NCBI GenBank assembly: GCA_963788125.1
Contig: CAWBFN010000003.1
Coordinates: 186,001 to 250,000, forward strand
From: Bog-473 sp963788125
Lineage (GTDB): Bacteria > Actinomycetota > Acidimicrobiia > Acidimicrobiales > RAAP-2
Direction of reading: 5' to 3'
DNA: 64,000 nucleotides
Made by a program: the position numbers and the translations under genes. Shown here piece by piece: positions 45,196-53,153 of the stretch. The notes under the pieces are model-generated. The model was not told the DNA's origin. It did not search any database and was given only the letters and a program-made list of their open reading frames with translations. The first letter of the stretch is position 1. Each line of letters begins with the position of its first letter.

Positions 45196-45423
45196 ATGAA
45201 GAGCCCCTTCAGCAAGGTTCTGCTAGGTCGGGGTGTCGCAGGAGGAACGTTAGGGTTGGGATTCGGAATCGGATCAGTTGTTTCCGGGGCGGCCACGACT
45301 TCGTCAGGCTCATCGACCACGGCGCCGAGTTCCACTACGGCGCCCTCTACGACGACGCCCTCTACGACGACGCCGTCTACGACGACGCCGTGTCCACATA
45401 TGAATGGTGCGGCGGCTGGGTAG
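45196..45423 (+). CDS. Small exported Thr-rich protein with CPHM tail
   Basis: A 75-residue protein with a near-perfect Shine-Dalgarno AAAGGAGG six bases before its ATG, which is what makes it convincing. A basic start and Gly-rich hydrophobic segment (GVAGGTLGLGFGIGSVVSG) act as signal or anchor. A Ser/Thr/Pro stalk of STTTP units, from 15-bp DNA repeats, follows, ending CPHMNGAAAG. The Cys-Pro-His-Met cluster on a flexible stalk could bind soft metals, which is inference. No family recognised. Confidence 0.6.
   Translation: MKSPFSKVLLGRGVAGGTLGLGFGIGSVVSGAATTSSGSSTTAPSSTTAPSTTTPSTTTPSTTTPCPHMNGAAAG
45327..45386. repeat. 15-bp tandem repeats encoding STTTP units
   Basis: GCC[CG]TCTACGACGAC repeats at 45342-45356, 45357-45371 and 45372-45386, with a diverged copy before. 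The unit is in frame with the small exported protein and builds its stalk. Confidence 0.85.
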
Positions 45424-45432
45424 CAGAACCCG

Positions 45433-45453
45433 CCGGCCATCTCGATTGGCCGG
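45433..45453 (+). terminator. Hairpin after the small CPHM protein gene
   Basis: CCGGCCA TCTCGAT TGGCCGG, a perfect 7-bp stem with a seven-base loop, 10 bases after the stop. No clear T run follows. Likely transcription end. Confidence 0.55.
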
Positions 45454-45803
45454 TACGCCAAAGTGATTCGGGAAGATCCTCGATCCGCCTGCGCGCAGAG
45501 GTACGGGCTGGATCGAAATGCAAGAGCCCCTCAATCGCCAGTTGATGGTCGGAAAACGATTTGCACGCCAACCTTCACGAGATCCCAGCGGGCAAACGAT
45601 GGGGCAGGAGGTCAACATCTATGCCTGCACCCGTTCATCCTCTATGACGTCGAGCTGGGGTCGGACGGCTCACGTGGGCGCCGATTAGGTTACGCTCCGC
45701 CGCGGAATACGCGGCTTGACTGTTGTGCGTGTGTTGAGGTTTGCCCTAATAGCTCGGGTACACGCCCAAGTCGCCGGGCGGGTTTAGACCCGGGATTCGT
45801 CAG
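45454..45803. other. Gene-free stretch
   Basis: I see no supported gene on either strand. Composition is less GC-rich than the flanks. It borders the decayed permease tail, so it may be eroded coding sequence, but no homology is visible by eye. Confidence 0.4.
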
Positions 45804-46065
45804 TCACTCGGTTCGCAAGACGAGGGCTGCGGGGGTGCGGGCGGGGACAGCCGCAACGAGATTGGCGAGGATGAGAACTCCCGCCGCGACCAATATCAGT
45901 GAGGTAGGCACGGTGGGTTGGGGGACAGCATTGATGTTGCGAGCGAAAAGGATCCATAGTTGCCGCCCAGCAGCAATGCCGACGGGCAATCCTATGATCG
46001 TGGCGATCAAGGGGGACTGCTACCCACCAGCGTGGGTGATACGCCTTCGGTCGAGCTTTGAGGGC
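45804..46065 (-). pseudogene. C-terminal remnant of an FtsX/MacB-type ABC permease
   Basis: The minus strand encodes a 68-residue open stretch (LIATIIGLPVGIAAGRQLW, NINAVPQPTVPTSLILVAAG, ending ARTPAALVLRTE) that matches the last two membrane helices and the characteristic RTE/RSE end of FtsX-like permeases. Just upstream the frame is broken by TAG and by shifts in the region 46011-46065, where only scraps such as ALKA remain. No N-terminal part or ATPase gene is present. A truncated, decayed fragment. Confidence 0.65.
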
Positions 46066-46092
46066 AGTGCCCTGCAAGCGGAGGGACGAAGC

Positions 46093-46509
46093 TCAACTAT
46101 CGAATGTGTCGTGGAACGACGGGGTGTAGCAGACGGCGACGAGTAAGCCCTCCGGGCTTAACAGTCGAGCGGTGATCTGGGTCCACGGCTCCGTGCGGGC
46201 GTCATGAATGAGCCGATAGCCCTTGGAGGTGAGTTCGGCGGCTGCGGCGGCGACATCAGCGACCTCGAACTCGATGCTGGCCTGGGGAAGCGGCACGTCG
46301 TCGGGCCATTCGTTCGTGCCGAAACATGCGCTCGCTGCCTCCGAAAGGGGCCACAGGCCAAAGTGCTTCACCCCTTCCAGCTCGTGCGTGAATACATAAT
46401 CGCCCTCTTCGCCCTCAAATGACAGGCCCAAGGCGTCCCGATAGAACGAGCGAGCTGCGTCAGCATCTCGCACGATCGGGGCGACGCTCGTTACGAACTG
46501 GACGTTCAT
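46093..46509 (-). CDS. VOC/glyoxalase-family protein
   Basis: A 138-residue vicinal-oxygen-chelate protein with two beta-alpha-beta-beta-beta modules. The first is TSVAPIVRDADAARSFYRDAL, the second IEFEVADVAAAAAELTSKGY with PWTQITARLLSPEGLLVAV. It may bind metal or act as a resistance or lyase protein; the family is too broad to say. GAGGAGG precedes the ATG. An isolated intact gene in a decayed region. Confidence 0.8.
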   Translation of the reverse strand: MNVQFVTSVAPIVRDADAARSFYRDALGLSFEGEEGDYVFTHELEGVKHFGLWPLSEAASACFGTNEWPDDVPLPQASIEFEVADVAAAAAELTSKGYRLIHDARTEPWTQITARLLSPEGLLVAVCYTPSFHDTFDS

Positions 46510-46713
46510 TAGTCCGAACCTCCTCGCTGTCAGCTTTTCTATTTTGTCCTTACCCGCGGTGCGACATTTCCCGGCTGGGTACAGTCAGGGCCACCGCTTC
46601 CTCTCCAGTTTAGAGTTCCCTCACCAGTTTGGGTCGCAGTGCTCCACCGTCCCCGCTGACGGTGGGGGCTGATGTCTTGGTTTTCGACGTAACTCCGAGC
46701 GTCGAACTTATTA

Positions 46714-47133
46714 CTAGCTCGATATGCGGTGGCGACGCGCAATGCGAAGACCTCGATCGATCCAGGCGAGCGCAATCGCGATCATGCCAACAAGCAGATC
46801 GATCTGGAGTGCACTCGTCCAGGCATGGCAGTCAATCGCCGCGTCTCCTCGATTCAAGTGGATGACCAGCGGAGCTGTGTCATTTTTTCCTCGGATGTAG
46901 GTCTGGCCTGGCTGCGGTATGAGGCCCTTCGGTAGCTTAAAGTTTTTGGGCACGATTGCATGTATTCCGTTCGATCCTGACTCGTCCCCGCCGAGTGGTC
47001 GAGCAATCACGGTCCGTGAGAATCCGACACCAGCGAACCGAAGTCCGTTGACGGGTACCGCAGCAAACAGCTGGGTGACAAACCTCCTGGCGACGCGTTG
47101 CTTGCTCTTAGCTCTCGGCATCGACTCGTCCAT
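46714..47133 (-). CDS. Hypothetical protein with C-terminal membrane helix
   Basis: A 139-residue frame with a basic start, a middle segment without recognised motif, and one C-terminal hydrophobic helix (LQIDLLVGMIAIALAWI) followed by RGLRIARR. It overlaps the start-side gene DUF4405 by 26 bases in the same direction, suggesting an operon. No family recognised and codon use is less biased than in neighbours, so it may be partly degraded. Confidence 0.35.
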   Translation of the reverse strand: MDESMPRAKSKQRVARRFVTQLFAAVPVNGLRFAGVGFSRTVIARPLGGDESGSNGIHAIVPKNFKLPKGLIPQPGQTYIRGKNDTAPLVIHLNRGDAAIDCHAWTSALQIDLLVGMIAIALAWIDRGLRIARRHRISS

Positions 47134-47581
47134 TGGTTGGCCGACCGCCTAACGAGATGACGTTCGTAACCCAACGCCAATTGATCGCCACGTGTATCGC
47201 TATCAACCCAATTGCTACGTCAGCGGTCTTCTCGTGAATCTTTGTCCCGCTGCCACTCGTATCGAAGAAGTGAGTGCCAAGCGATGGCATGGCATAGCGG
47301 AAAATGAGTATGCCTGAGCCAACACACAGAACTAGGTCGAAACACAGCAGAAAGTTGCCGACGAACATCAAGCGTCGACGTCCCATCGTGGTAACTATCC
47401 GACGAGCCGTGCGCACCACCCAATCCCAATGGAGGGTGAGGTGAACGAGCAGTGTGAGACCGAACATTAATCCGAGCCATTCGTGCCATTCTTCGCCGGT
47501 GAGGTTCAGCGAAAACACCACTCCAAAGGCGACGAAGAGGATGAAATCGAAGATCAAATCGATACGCGAACGAAGCGACAA
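47108..47581 (-). CDS. DUF4405-like membrane cytochrome b-type protein
   Basis: A 157-residue four-helix membrane protein. Histidines in EEWHEWLG, LLVHLTLHWDW, KIHEKTADV and IAIHVAINWRWV are placed like the haem ligands of small cytochrome b561/DUF4405 proteins. The start is TTG, 27 bases after the VIT1-type gene, so probably co-transcribed. Role in electron transfer is inferred. Confidence 0.65.
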   Translation of the reverse strand: MSLRSRIDLIFDFILFVAFGVVFSLNLTGEEWHEWLGLMFGLTLLVHLTLHWDWVVRTARRIVTTMGRRRLMFVGNFLLCFDLVLCVGSGILIFRYAMPSLGTHFFDTSGSGTKIHEKTADVAIGLIAIHVAINWRWVTNVISLGGRPTNGRVDAES

Positions 47582-47608
47582 GCCGCGAGCAGGGCGGCGG
47601 GCGCTAAG

Positions 47609-48423
47609 TCACGCCCCCGATGCATGGAAGAGGTGGCCGATCGCGAATCCGAGCGCCGCGGCGCCGAGGCCGATGAGAACCATGCGAGTGCCCTGCTTCC
47701 ACCAGGAGCCAACCCTGGTGAGCGCTTGGTATGCACCGACCCCAAAGAGCACGAGTCCACTCAAGATTACTGCGAGGACCAAGGCCGCGGAGCGCTGGAG
47801 AAAAACGAACGGAAGTAGAGGAACGAGGTGGCCAATCAACGTGGCCACGGTGACTATCACCGAGCTGCGCATGATGTCTTGGTTGGACACAGGCCGTAGG
47901 TGGCGCTCCTCCTCAAGGATCGTCTCGACCCATTTGTCTCGGTTCGCCGTGATCGTGGCAACCACTTCGTCAAGTAATGGGCCAGAGAACCCCTTACTTC
48001 GGTACAGTTCGGTTACTTCGCGGCACTCAAGGTCCGTTCATCACGAACCGCCTCTTCCTCGACGACGCGTTGAGCCTCGAAGAAATCACGATCTGCTGAG
48101 GTTGAGGTGAATCCGACCGCTCCCATTGAGATCGATTCGGTGATAGCCGCGGCAAAGCCAGTCGCCAGCAACACCGTCCGATCGCCTCCACCGGCGATAA
48201 CGCCCAAGATGATCCCAAGGATGTTGACTAGTCCGTCTTGACCACCCAGAATGACATCGCGTAACCAATCGGTGCGGCCTGCATGGGCGTGACGTCGACC
48301 TTGTTTGGACAGACTGATTTCGGGCGGGCCTGGGGCAATCTGCTCCCCCGCACAAGCACGACCGAGTCGAGTGACGCGGTCCTGGCTGGCCTCAGGACCC
48401 GAAGTTGTATCTCCATCCGTCAC
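47609..48423 (-). CDS. VIT1/CCC1-family iron/manganese transporter, apparent frameshift
   Basis: A membrane transporter that moves Fe2+ or Mn2+ out of the cytosol. The N-terminal part (48423 down to about 48030) has GRTDWLRDVILGGQDGLVNILG and GFAAAITESISMGAVGF, the family core. Its frame ends at TAA, but the adjacent frame continues exactly where family proteins do: ECREVTELYRSKGFSGPLL, then EVVATITANRDKWVETILEE and three more helices to GHLFHASGA. Adding one G near 48032-48035 (CGGACC to CGGGACC on the coding strand) restores one protein. Real inactivation or sequencing error. Confidence 0.8.
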
Positions 48424-48438
48424 GGCGTAACGATAAGC

Positions 48439-48455
48439 ACAGAGGCAGCCTCTGT
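48439..48455. promoter_or_regulatory. Perfect inverted repeat just upstream of the VIT1-type gene
   Basis: ACAGAGG CAG CCTCTGT: 7-bp arms, three-base centre, ending 16 bases before the VIT1 start codon at 48423. Position and symmetry suit an operator for a dimeric metal regulator or a leader hairpin; which one is not determined. Confidence 0.4.
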
Positions 48456-48476
48456 TCGGGCTCGGGTGCCACCCCG

Positions 48477-48506
48477 GCCTACCATGGGGGTAGGCGATTT
48501 ATTTTT
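48477..48506 (+). terminator. Stem-loop with T-rich tail
   Basis: GCCTACC ATGGG GGTAGGC (7-bp stem, five-base loop) followed on the plus strand by GATTTATTTTT. It is a textbook intrinsic terminator shape on the plus strand, yet no plus-strand gene precedes it within 2.5 kb. On the minus strand it would be a leader hairpin of the VIT1 gene. Confidence 0.45.
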
Positions 48507-48920
48507 GGCCAGGCCATCCGGTATCCCGCAGTTGCGAGCAGTCCATCCTTAGGCCGCGATGGGGTTTTAGGTCCATTGGTACCGCTTATTGCGCCTTGGC
48601 AATTAGTGCGATCGCTGGTAACACACGCAGGCGGCTATGGGTGGTGCGATCCATAGATCCTCCAAATGCGGTCCGCTGATTGTCTGTCGTAGAAGCGTAT
48701 CCGTCCTGGCGCCTAGGGTGCTGGGGCGGAGGGACCTCGACCCTTGATGTCGCGCCAAGGGCCCCTCCAGGTCACCGTCTGGCCCGTCAAGTGGTGGTGC
48801 CGGTGAACCCCGGCTAGCCGGGCATACGAAACTCTGGGTTCCGGACGAGCCGCCGGTACTCAGCAAAGGTGCGAGCATTCGCAGGCAGCGACGCCGACCC
48901 CTGTGAATCGCAGCGACGTG

Positions 48921-49577
48921 TCAGTGCTGGCGAACTGGATGGGCGGTCACCGCGCCAGGAGGTTGGATGAGGTGTGCCGGCGTCCGGCTGGCGCGCCATG
49001 AGCCAACCTTGGGCGCGACCGCAATAGCCAAGAGTACACCCAGACAAAGCGCGCCGACGAGGGCCCACTGCCGCGCTCCGGCGCCGCGAATCTGGCGACG
49101 GGTCCGCCTGTAGAAGTCTCGGGGTGCGAGGCGCGCCGTGTCGACGATATGGCCGAGTACGTGCAGGGTCATGGCGGCAATCCACACGATGAAGGTGGCC
49201 TTGTGGAGAAACAAGAACTCGTGCCGCATGCTGGCCGGGCCGAGCAGCAGGGCGATGCCGGTGCCCACGACCGCTACGGTGAGTACGACGAGTAAGGGTC
49301 CGAGAAGCCTGAGGAGTGCGGGTGGAGGTCCCTTTCGCCGGTACTCGGGCGATCCGAGGTAGTAGCGAGCGAACCGCCATGTGGTGCTGCCGATCTTGAG
49401 AAGGATGGGGGGAACTAGCACCATGCCGATCACCACGTGCAGGGTGAGTAGCCTGCCGATCCGCAAGATAGTGAAGCCCTCAATCGCCAGGAGCACCAGG
49501 AGGACGGCGGCAGTCATTCCGGTCAATCGGGCATTGGCCTCCACACGGTCGTCGGCGGACTGGTCATCCGTAGCCAC
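48921..49577 (-). CDS. Cytochrome b561-like membrane protein
   Basis: A 218-residue membrane protein with four or five helices: MTAAVLLVLLAIEGFTIL, LLTLHVVIGMVLVPPILLK, LRLLGPLLVVLTVAVVGTG, FLFLHKATFIVWIAAMTLHV and a final WALVGALCLGVLLAIAVA. Histidines in LTLHVV, FLHKATF and TLHVLGHIV suggest b-type haem. The GTG at 49577 (VATDD) is preferred; longer starts add a polar extension without features. No partner gene adjoins; the flavocytochrome at 50813 may be functionally related. Confidence 0.65.
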   Translation of the reverse strand: MATDDQSADDRVEANARLTGMTAAVLLVLLAIEGFTILRIGRLLTLHVVIGMVLVPPILLKIGSTTWRFARYYLGSPEYRRKGPPPALLRLLGPLLVVLTVAVVGTGIALLLGPASMRHEFLFLHKATFIVWIAAMTLHVLGHIVDTARLAPRDFYRRTRRQIRGAGARQWALVGALCLGVLLAIAVAPKVGSWRASRTPAHLIQPPGAVTAHPVRQH

Positions 49578-49965
49578 TCGATCCGGCGCCGGTGCGGGCG
49601 AGGACCCCAGACTCCCATGGGTGGCTGCCGCCTCCCATGCCGCAACCGGAGATCGTGGGAAGTCGGAGCGGTGGCGACGCGGCTCAGACGGGCGCCCGCT
49701 CGAACTCGCCACTCGTCGCACACCCCGAAAGGAACGGTCCTGCGCCGTCAACGCACGACCCCGATGATCGTCACCACTGCAACATACAAATGGAACCTGA
49801 CGATCGGATGAAGCCATCTCTGGCGCCTGCTGCTGCGCCCATCCCTTCACAAGCCCGTCGGGTCGACTCCTCCCGGCATGGCCCACGGATCGAACCACCC
49901 GGTGGACATCTCCCGGGCGCCCGGCGGCGAGCCAACACCTCGGCTCACCTCAGACGGTGCCTGTT
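49578..49965. other. Gene-free stretch
   Basis: Nearly 390 bases between the cytochrome start and the ApbE remnant without a supported gene. I see no motif, repeat or hairpin of note. It may hold the promoter of the b561-like gene. Confidence 0.35.
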
Positions 49966-50168
49966 CTAGATGGATCTAGCCTCGGCGCAGGCGGCAAAGG
50001 GGCTATCTCCCTTCGTGCTGAAGACGCCACCGGCAGAGTGGAGGATGGCCCGGGCCCGGCCGATGGCCTCGTCTCCTCGTCGTCCTCGTCGTCCTCGTCG
50101 TCCTCGTCGTCCTCGTCGTCCATCTGATCCTCGCCGCCGTACAGGTCGATGGTCACCACGGTGCCCAT
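49966..50168 (-). pseudogene. N-terminal remnant of an ApbE flavinyltransferase
   Basis: The minus-strand ATG at 50168 opens MGTVVTIDLYGGEDQ, the conserved ApbE start. It runs into a (Asp-Asp-Glu)5 tract and leaves the homologous frame; the next frame resumes AIGRARAILHSAGGVFSTK and stops at SPFAACAEARSI. Only about 65 residues of a roughly 300-residue enzyme remain, with one shift beside the repeat. It lies directly downstream of the FMN-binding protein gene, where a working apbE would be expected. Confidence 0.65.
50075..50119. repeat. Five perfect 9-bp repeats in the apbE remnant
   Basis: CCTCGTCGT repeated five times without mismatch, encoding Asp-Asp-Glu on the minus strand. Slippage in this tract is the probable origin of the adjacent frameshift. 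Confidence 0.9.
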
Positions 50169-50227
50169 GACGTGCTCCTCGTGGTGCCGGTGCCGTGCAG
50201 CAGCCCGAGGGCCGCCGGGCACCGGCA

Positions 50228-50761
50228 CTAGAGGCCGAGCTTCTTGAGCGCGGACTGCAGCGAGCTCTCGAAGGCGCCGCTGGTGAAGCTGGCGCCCGAC
50301 ACGCCTTGGATGTTGGCGCTCTGTGCCTGAAGGGCCTGCTGCTCGAGGATCGGAATCGACTGCTGGTCGATCGACTGGGAGCGGAAGTCCCCCCCGTCGT
50401 CGAGGGAGGCGATCCCGACCTTGGTGATCCTGCTCCCCGAGGCGGTGACCGATACGGACAAGGATCCGTAGGTGTAGTTGACGGTGTCGCCCGTCGCCGT
50501 CCTCGTCGCCGCCGGTGCCGTAGTGGGAGTCGTCGTCGAGGGCGTGGTCGACGAGGGGGTGGTCGCCGGGGTGGCACTGGGTGAGGAGGTCGTGGGCGAT
50601 GTAGACGGTGGCGCACCGGCGGCGTTCGAAGGGGACGACCCCCCGGTTGAGGAGACCCCGGGCAGCGAGCCGGGCGTGAGGGATGCCGACCGGGCATGGA
50701 AGGTCAGCACACCGGCGAGCCCGGCAACCGTGGCGCCGATCACGATCGGTGCCCGTCTCAT
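50228..50761 (-). CDS. Exported FMN-binding domain protein with flavinylation motif
   Basis: A 177-residue membrane-anchored or secreted redox protein. An N-terminal helix (PIVIGATVAGLAGVLTF) leads to a Ser/Thr/Pro linker (residues about 30-90) and an FMN-binding domain. Near the end, VSGASFTSGAF matches the ApbE target motif ([D/S]GA[T/S]xT), the Thr carrying covalent FMN. It starts 51 bases after the flavocytochrome gene on the same strand, so electrons probably pass from that protein to this flavin outside the membrane. Confidence 0.82.
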   Translation of the reverse strand: MRRAPIVIGATVAGLAGVLTFHARSASLTPGSLPGVSSTGGSSPSNAAGAPPSTSPTTSSPSATPATTPSSTTPSTTTPTTAPAATRTATGDTVNYTYGSLSVSVTASGSRITKVGIASLDDGGDFRSQSIDQQSIPILEQQALQAQSANIQGVSGASFTSGAFESSLQSALKKLGL

Positions 50762-50812
50762 GGGCTCTTGGTCTCGTCGGGGCGGACATGGGGGTGGGCT
50801 CGGTCCGGCACC

Positions 50813-52189
50813 CTAGAACGCGAAGGCTTCTTCGTGGATCCGCCCCGCTGGCAGCCCGATCCGGCGCGCCGCGGCGACGATGGCGTCGCTGAAGCCGTTC
50901 GGCCCGCAGACGAAGAGGTCCCGGTCGGCGAGGTCGGGCACCAGCCATCGCAGCAGCCGATCGTCGAGCTGCACCTCGCGGCGCGTGCCGATGACCTCGT
51001 GGTAGTGGCCGTGACGGTGCTCCACGAGTGACATGAGTTCGTCGCGGTGCACGATGTCCTCTGCGGCCGATGCCCGGACGATGAGCGTGACGTCAACCGA
51101 TGCGGGCAGGTCCTCGAGCAGGGCGCGCAGGGGGGTGATGCCCACGCCCGCCCCGATCAGCGCCACCCGGTCATAGGTGCGCACGTGATGCGTGAAGGCG
51201 CCGTAGGGGCCTTCGATCGCCACGCGGGTCCCGGGCTTGAGTGCCCGGATCGCCCGGCTCTGGTCGCCCGCCCCCTTGATGGTCATCCGGAGGTAGGGCG
51301 GCTGGGGGAGGGCGGAGAGGGAGTAGGGGTGGGCGTGCCACCACAGCTCCTTGGTGAGGAACCGCCACCGGAAGAACTGGCCGCCCGAGACGGCCAGGCG
51401 ATCGAGCCGCCGCCCCGAGCAGATGACCGAGAAGATGCCCGGCGCCTCCTCACGCACCGTCGCCACCCGGAGCTGATGGCGCAGGCTGCGGACGACCGGT
51501 CCGACGAACCGGAACAGGATGACGACCCCTGCGGTCGAGGCCCAGACGGCGATCCACACCGCCTTGGTGAGCGGGTGGCCGACGAAGGACCCGCCGGTGG
51601 TGATCTGGTGGGCGAACGCCAGCGCCAGCCCGAGGTAGGTGTAGAGGTGGACGATCCACCAGGTCTCGTACTTGAGGTGCTTGCGAGCCAACTTGACCGA
51701 GGTGATCCCCGCCATCACCAAGAGGCAGAAGCCGACCGTGGCGGCCAGGAGGTCGGGATAGGAGGTGATGAAGAGCCAGAGCTGGCGGAGCACGCCCTCC
51801 TTCGCCGACTGCGCGTAGCCGAGCGTGATGAGCACGACGTGGGTGGCGATCAGCGCCAGCGCCCACGGTGCGATCCGCCGGTGCCAACGGAGGAGCCGGT
51901 CCTGCCCGACCGCTCGCTCGAGCCAGGGCAGCCGGGCGATGAGCACCAGCATGACCAGGATCAGGTACGCGCCGCTGAACCCGGCCAGACGCCCCCCGGC
52001 GATGAGCCAACCCCCCGGGGCGGCCAGCGAACCACGGGTCTCGCCGGTGACGACGAGACCGAGGGTGACGCCCAGGCCGAGACCGGCCAGTCCGGCCAGG
52101 GCGTCGGCGAACCCGGGCCTCGGTGCGTGTCCCGGACGGGGCCGGCGTCGGGCTGCTCTCGTCGTCGTGGCGTCCAGGTCGGAGACCAT
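50813..52189 (-). CDS. Ferric-reductase-like flavocytochrome (FAD/NAD(P)H, cytochrome b domain)
   Basis: A 458-residue transmembrane oxidoreductase. The N-terminal half has six helices of the ferric reductase type with His in LLRWHRRIAPW, LIATHVVL, WWIVHLYTYLG and ALAFAHQI. The C-terminal half is a ferredoxin-reductase module: HPYSLSA for FAD, IEGPYGAFT, GAGVGITPLRALLE for the nucleotide, and FVCGPNGFSD at the end. It moves NAD(P)H electrons across the membrane, with the next gene's FMN protein as likely acceptor. Divergent from the two-component system. Confidence 0.88.
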   Translation of the reverse strand: MVSDLDATTTRAARRRPRPGHAPRPGFADALAGLAGLGLGVTLGLVVTGETRGSLAAPGGWLIAGGRLAGFSGAYLILVMLVLIARLPWLERAVGQDRLLRWHRRIAPWALALIATHVVLITLGYAQSAKEGVLRQLWLFITSYPDLLAATVGFCLLVMAGITSVKLARKHLKYETWWIVHLYTYLGLALAFAHQITTGGSFVGHPLTKAVWIAVWASTAGVVILFRFVGPVVRSLRHQLRVATVREEAPGIFSVICSGRRLDRLAVSGGQFFRWRFLTKELWWHAHPYSLSALPQPPYLRMTIKGAGDQSRAIRALKPGTRVAIEGPYGAFTHHVRTYDRVALIGAGVGITPLRALLEDLPASVDVTLIVRASAAEDIVHRDELMSLVEHRHGHYHEVIGTRREVQLDDRLLRWLVPDLADRDLFVCGPNGFSDAIVAAARRIGLPAGRIHEEAFAF

Positions 52190-52362
52190 TACCGGGTGAT
52201 TCTCGCGTGCCGCGGTGCGCAGTGGTGTGGCACGCTCTGTCCTGCCCGGTCGAGCCTCCGCCCTCGCACTCGACCGCTCGCCCTCATCGCGCCCTGCCCT
52301 CTCGGTTGCCCGCCTCGTGGCCGACCCACGCGTGTACGTGCCAGGGTAAGGGCCGGACCTTA

Positions 52363-52377
52363 CGCTTTCATGAAGCG
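52363..52377. promoter_or_regulatory. Imperfect palindrome in the divergent flavocytochrome / response-regulator region
   Basis: CGCTTTCATGAAGCG is a near-perfect inverted repeat in the 295-bp region between the divergent genes. It could be the operator of the OmpR-type regulator; there is no second copy nearby to support that. The rest of the gap shows no clear promoter. Confidence 0.3.
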
Positions 52378-52484
52378 GGCGTGGGTGGCCGCCGGCCCGT
52401 CATCATTTCGTCAGTTTCGCGACGTACATTGGAGTAAATGGTTCCCATACGCTGCTGTACCTGCCGTCGTCAGCGGCCAGCTCC

Positions 52485-53153
52485 ATGAGGCTGTTGGTGG
52501 CTGAGGACGACGCGTCTCTTCGGTCCGTGCTCGATCGGGGACTAAGAGAGAGCGGCTACGTAGTAGACACCGTGGCCGACGGGGATGCCGCCATCAAGTA
52601 CCTCAGGGCGTACCAGTACGACGTGGCCATCCTGGACTGGCGCATGCCCAGGGCCAATGGCATCGAGGTTCTCGAGGTCGTTCGCCAGCAGCGCATTCGC
52701 ACCCCGATCCTAATGCTGACCGCCCGGGACGCCCCGAGCGATCGCGTCACGGGTCTCAACGTCGGCGCCGACGACTACCTGGTGAAGCCCTTTGACTTCG
52801 ACGAACTGCTGGCCCGCCTCAGTGCGCTGCAGCGGCGACCAGCCCTGACGGTCGACCCGATGCTTGCCTGCGGGGACCTGATCTTCAATCCGTCCACGAG
52901 AGAGATCACGGTGTCAGGGCAGGTGCTGCCGTTGACGATGACCGAGTTCGCGCTACTGGAACTGCTTCTCCGCCGAATGCCCGCCGTCGTCACACGCCGG
53001 ACAATTGCCACGCAGGTCTGGGACGACGAGGCTGACGCAGTGGGGTCGAACACCATCGATGTGCACATCGGTCGCCTACGGGCCAAGCTCACCGGGTCTC
53101 GGGCCCGGATTGAGACGGTCCGGGGCAGCGGATATCGGCTGGTAGCGGGGTGA
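52485..53153 (+). CDS. OmpR-family response regulator
   Basis: A 222-residue DNA-binding regulator. The receiver domain has the acidic pair EDD at 7-9, phospho-acceptor Asp51 in VAILDWRMP, MLTARDAP and the Lys of YLVKPFDFDE. A winged-helix effector domain begins near 125 (GDLIFNPSTREITVSG, then MTEFALLELLLRR, IDVHIGRLRAKL, RGSGYRL). Its stop overlaps the kinase GTG. It probably controls the electron-transfer/DPA run downstream and perhaps the divergent flavocytochrome; this is inferred from position. Confidence 0.92.
   Translation: MRLLVAEDDASLRSVLDRGLRESGYVVDTVADGDAAIKYLRAYQYDVAILDWRMPRANGIEVLEVVRQQRIRTPILMLTARDAPSDRVTGLNVGADDYLVKPFDFDELLARLSALQRRPALTVDPMLACGDLIFNPSTREITVSGQVLPLTMTEFALLELLLRRMPAVVTRRTIATQVWDDEADAVGSNTIDVHIGRLRAKLTGSRARIETVRGSGYRLVAG

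Larger units (their letters stand above)
48424..48920. other. Gene-free leader/intergenic region upstream of the VIT1-type gene
   Basis: No supported gene in about 500 bases. Two perfect stem-loops lie close to the VIT1 start, at 48439-48455 and 48477-48495 (listed separately). The rest shows nothing I recognise. The b-type cytochrome gene ends at 48921. Confidence 0.45.

Noticed and set aside
45463..46146. 227-residue plus-strand frame across the FtsX remnant
   Set aside because: Opposite strand carries recognisable permease sequence; this frame has no family features.
48424..48510. yybP-ykoY manganese riboswitch before the VIT1-type gene
   Set aside because: Hairpins are present but I could not find the conserved aptamer sequence; listed only as stem-loops.
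48603..48878. 91-residue minus-strand frame
   Set aside because: No ribosome site, motif or family resemblance; low-complexity composition in a gene-free region.
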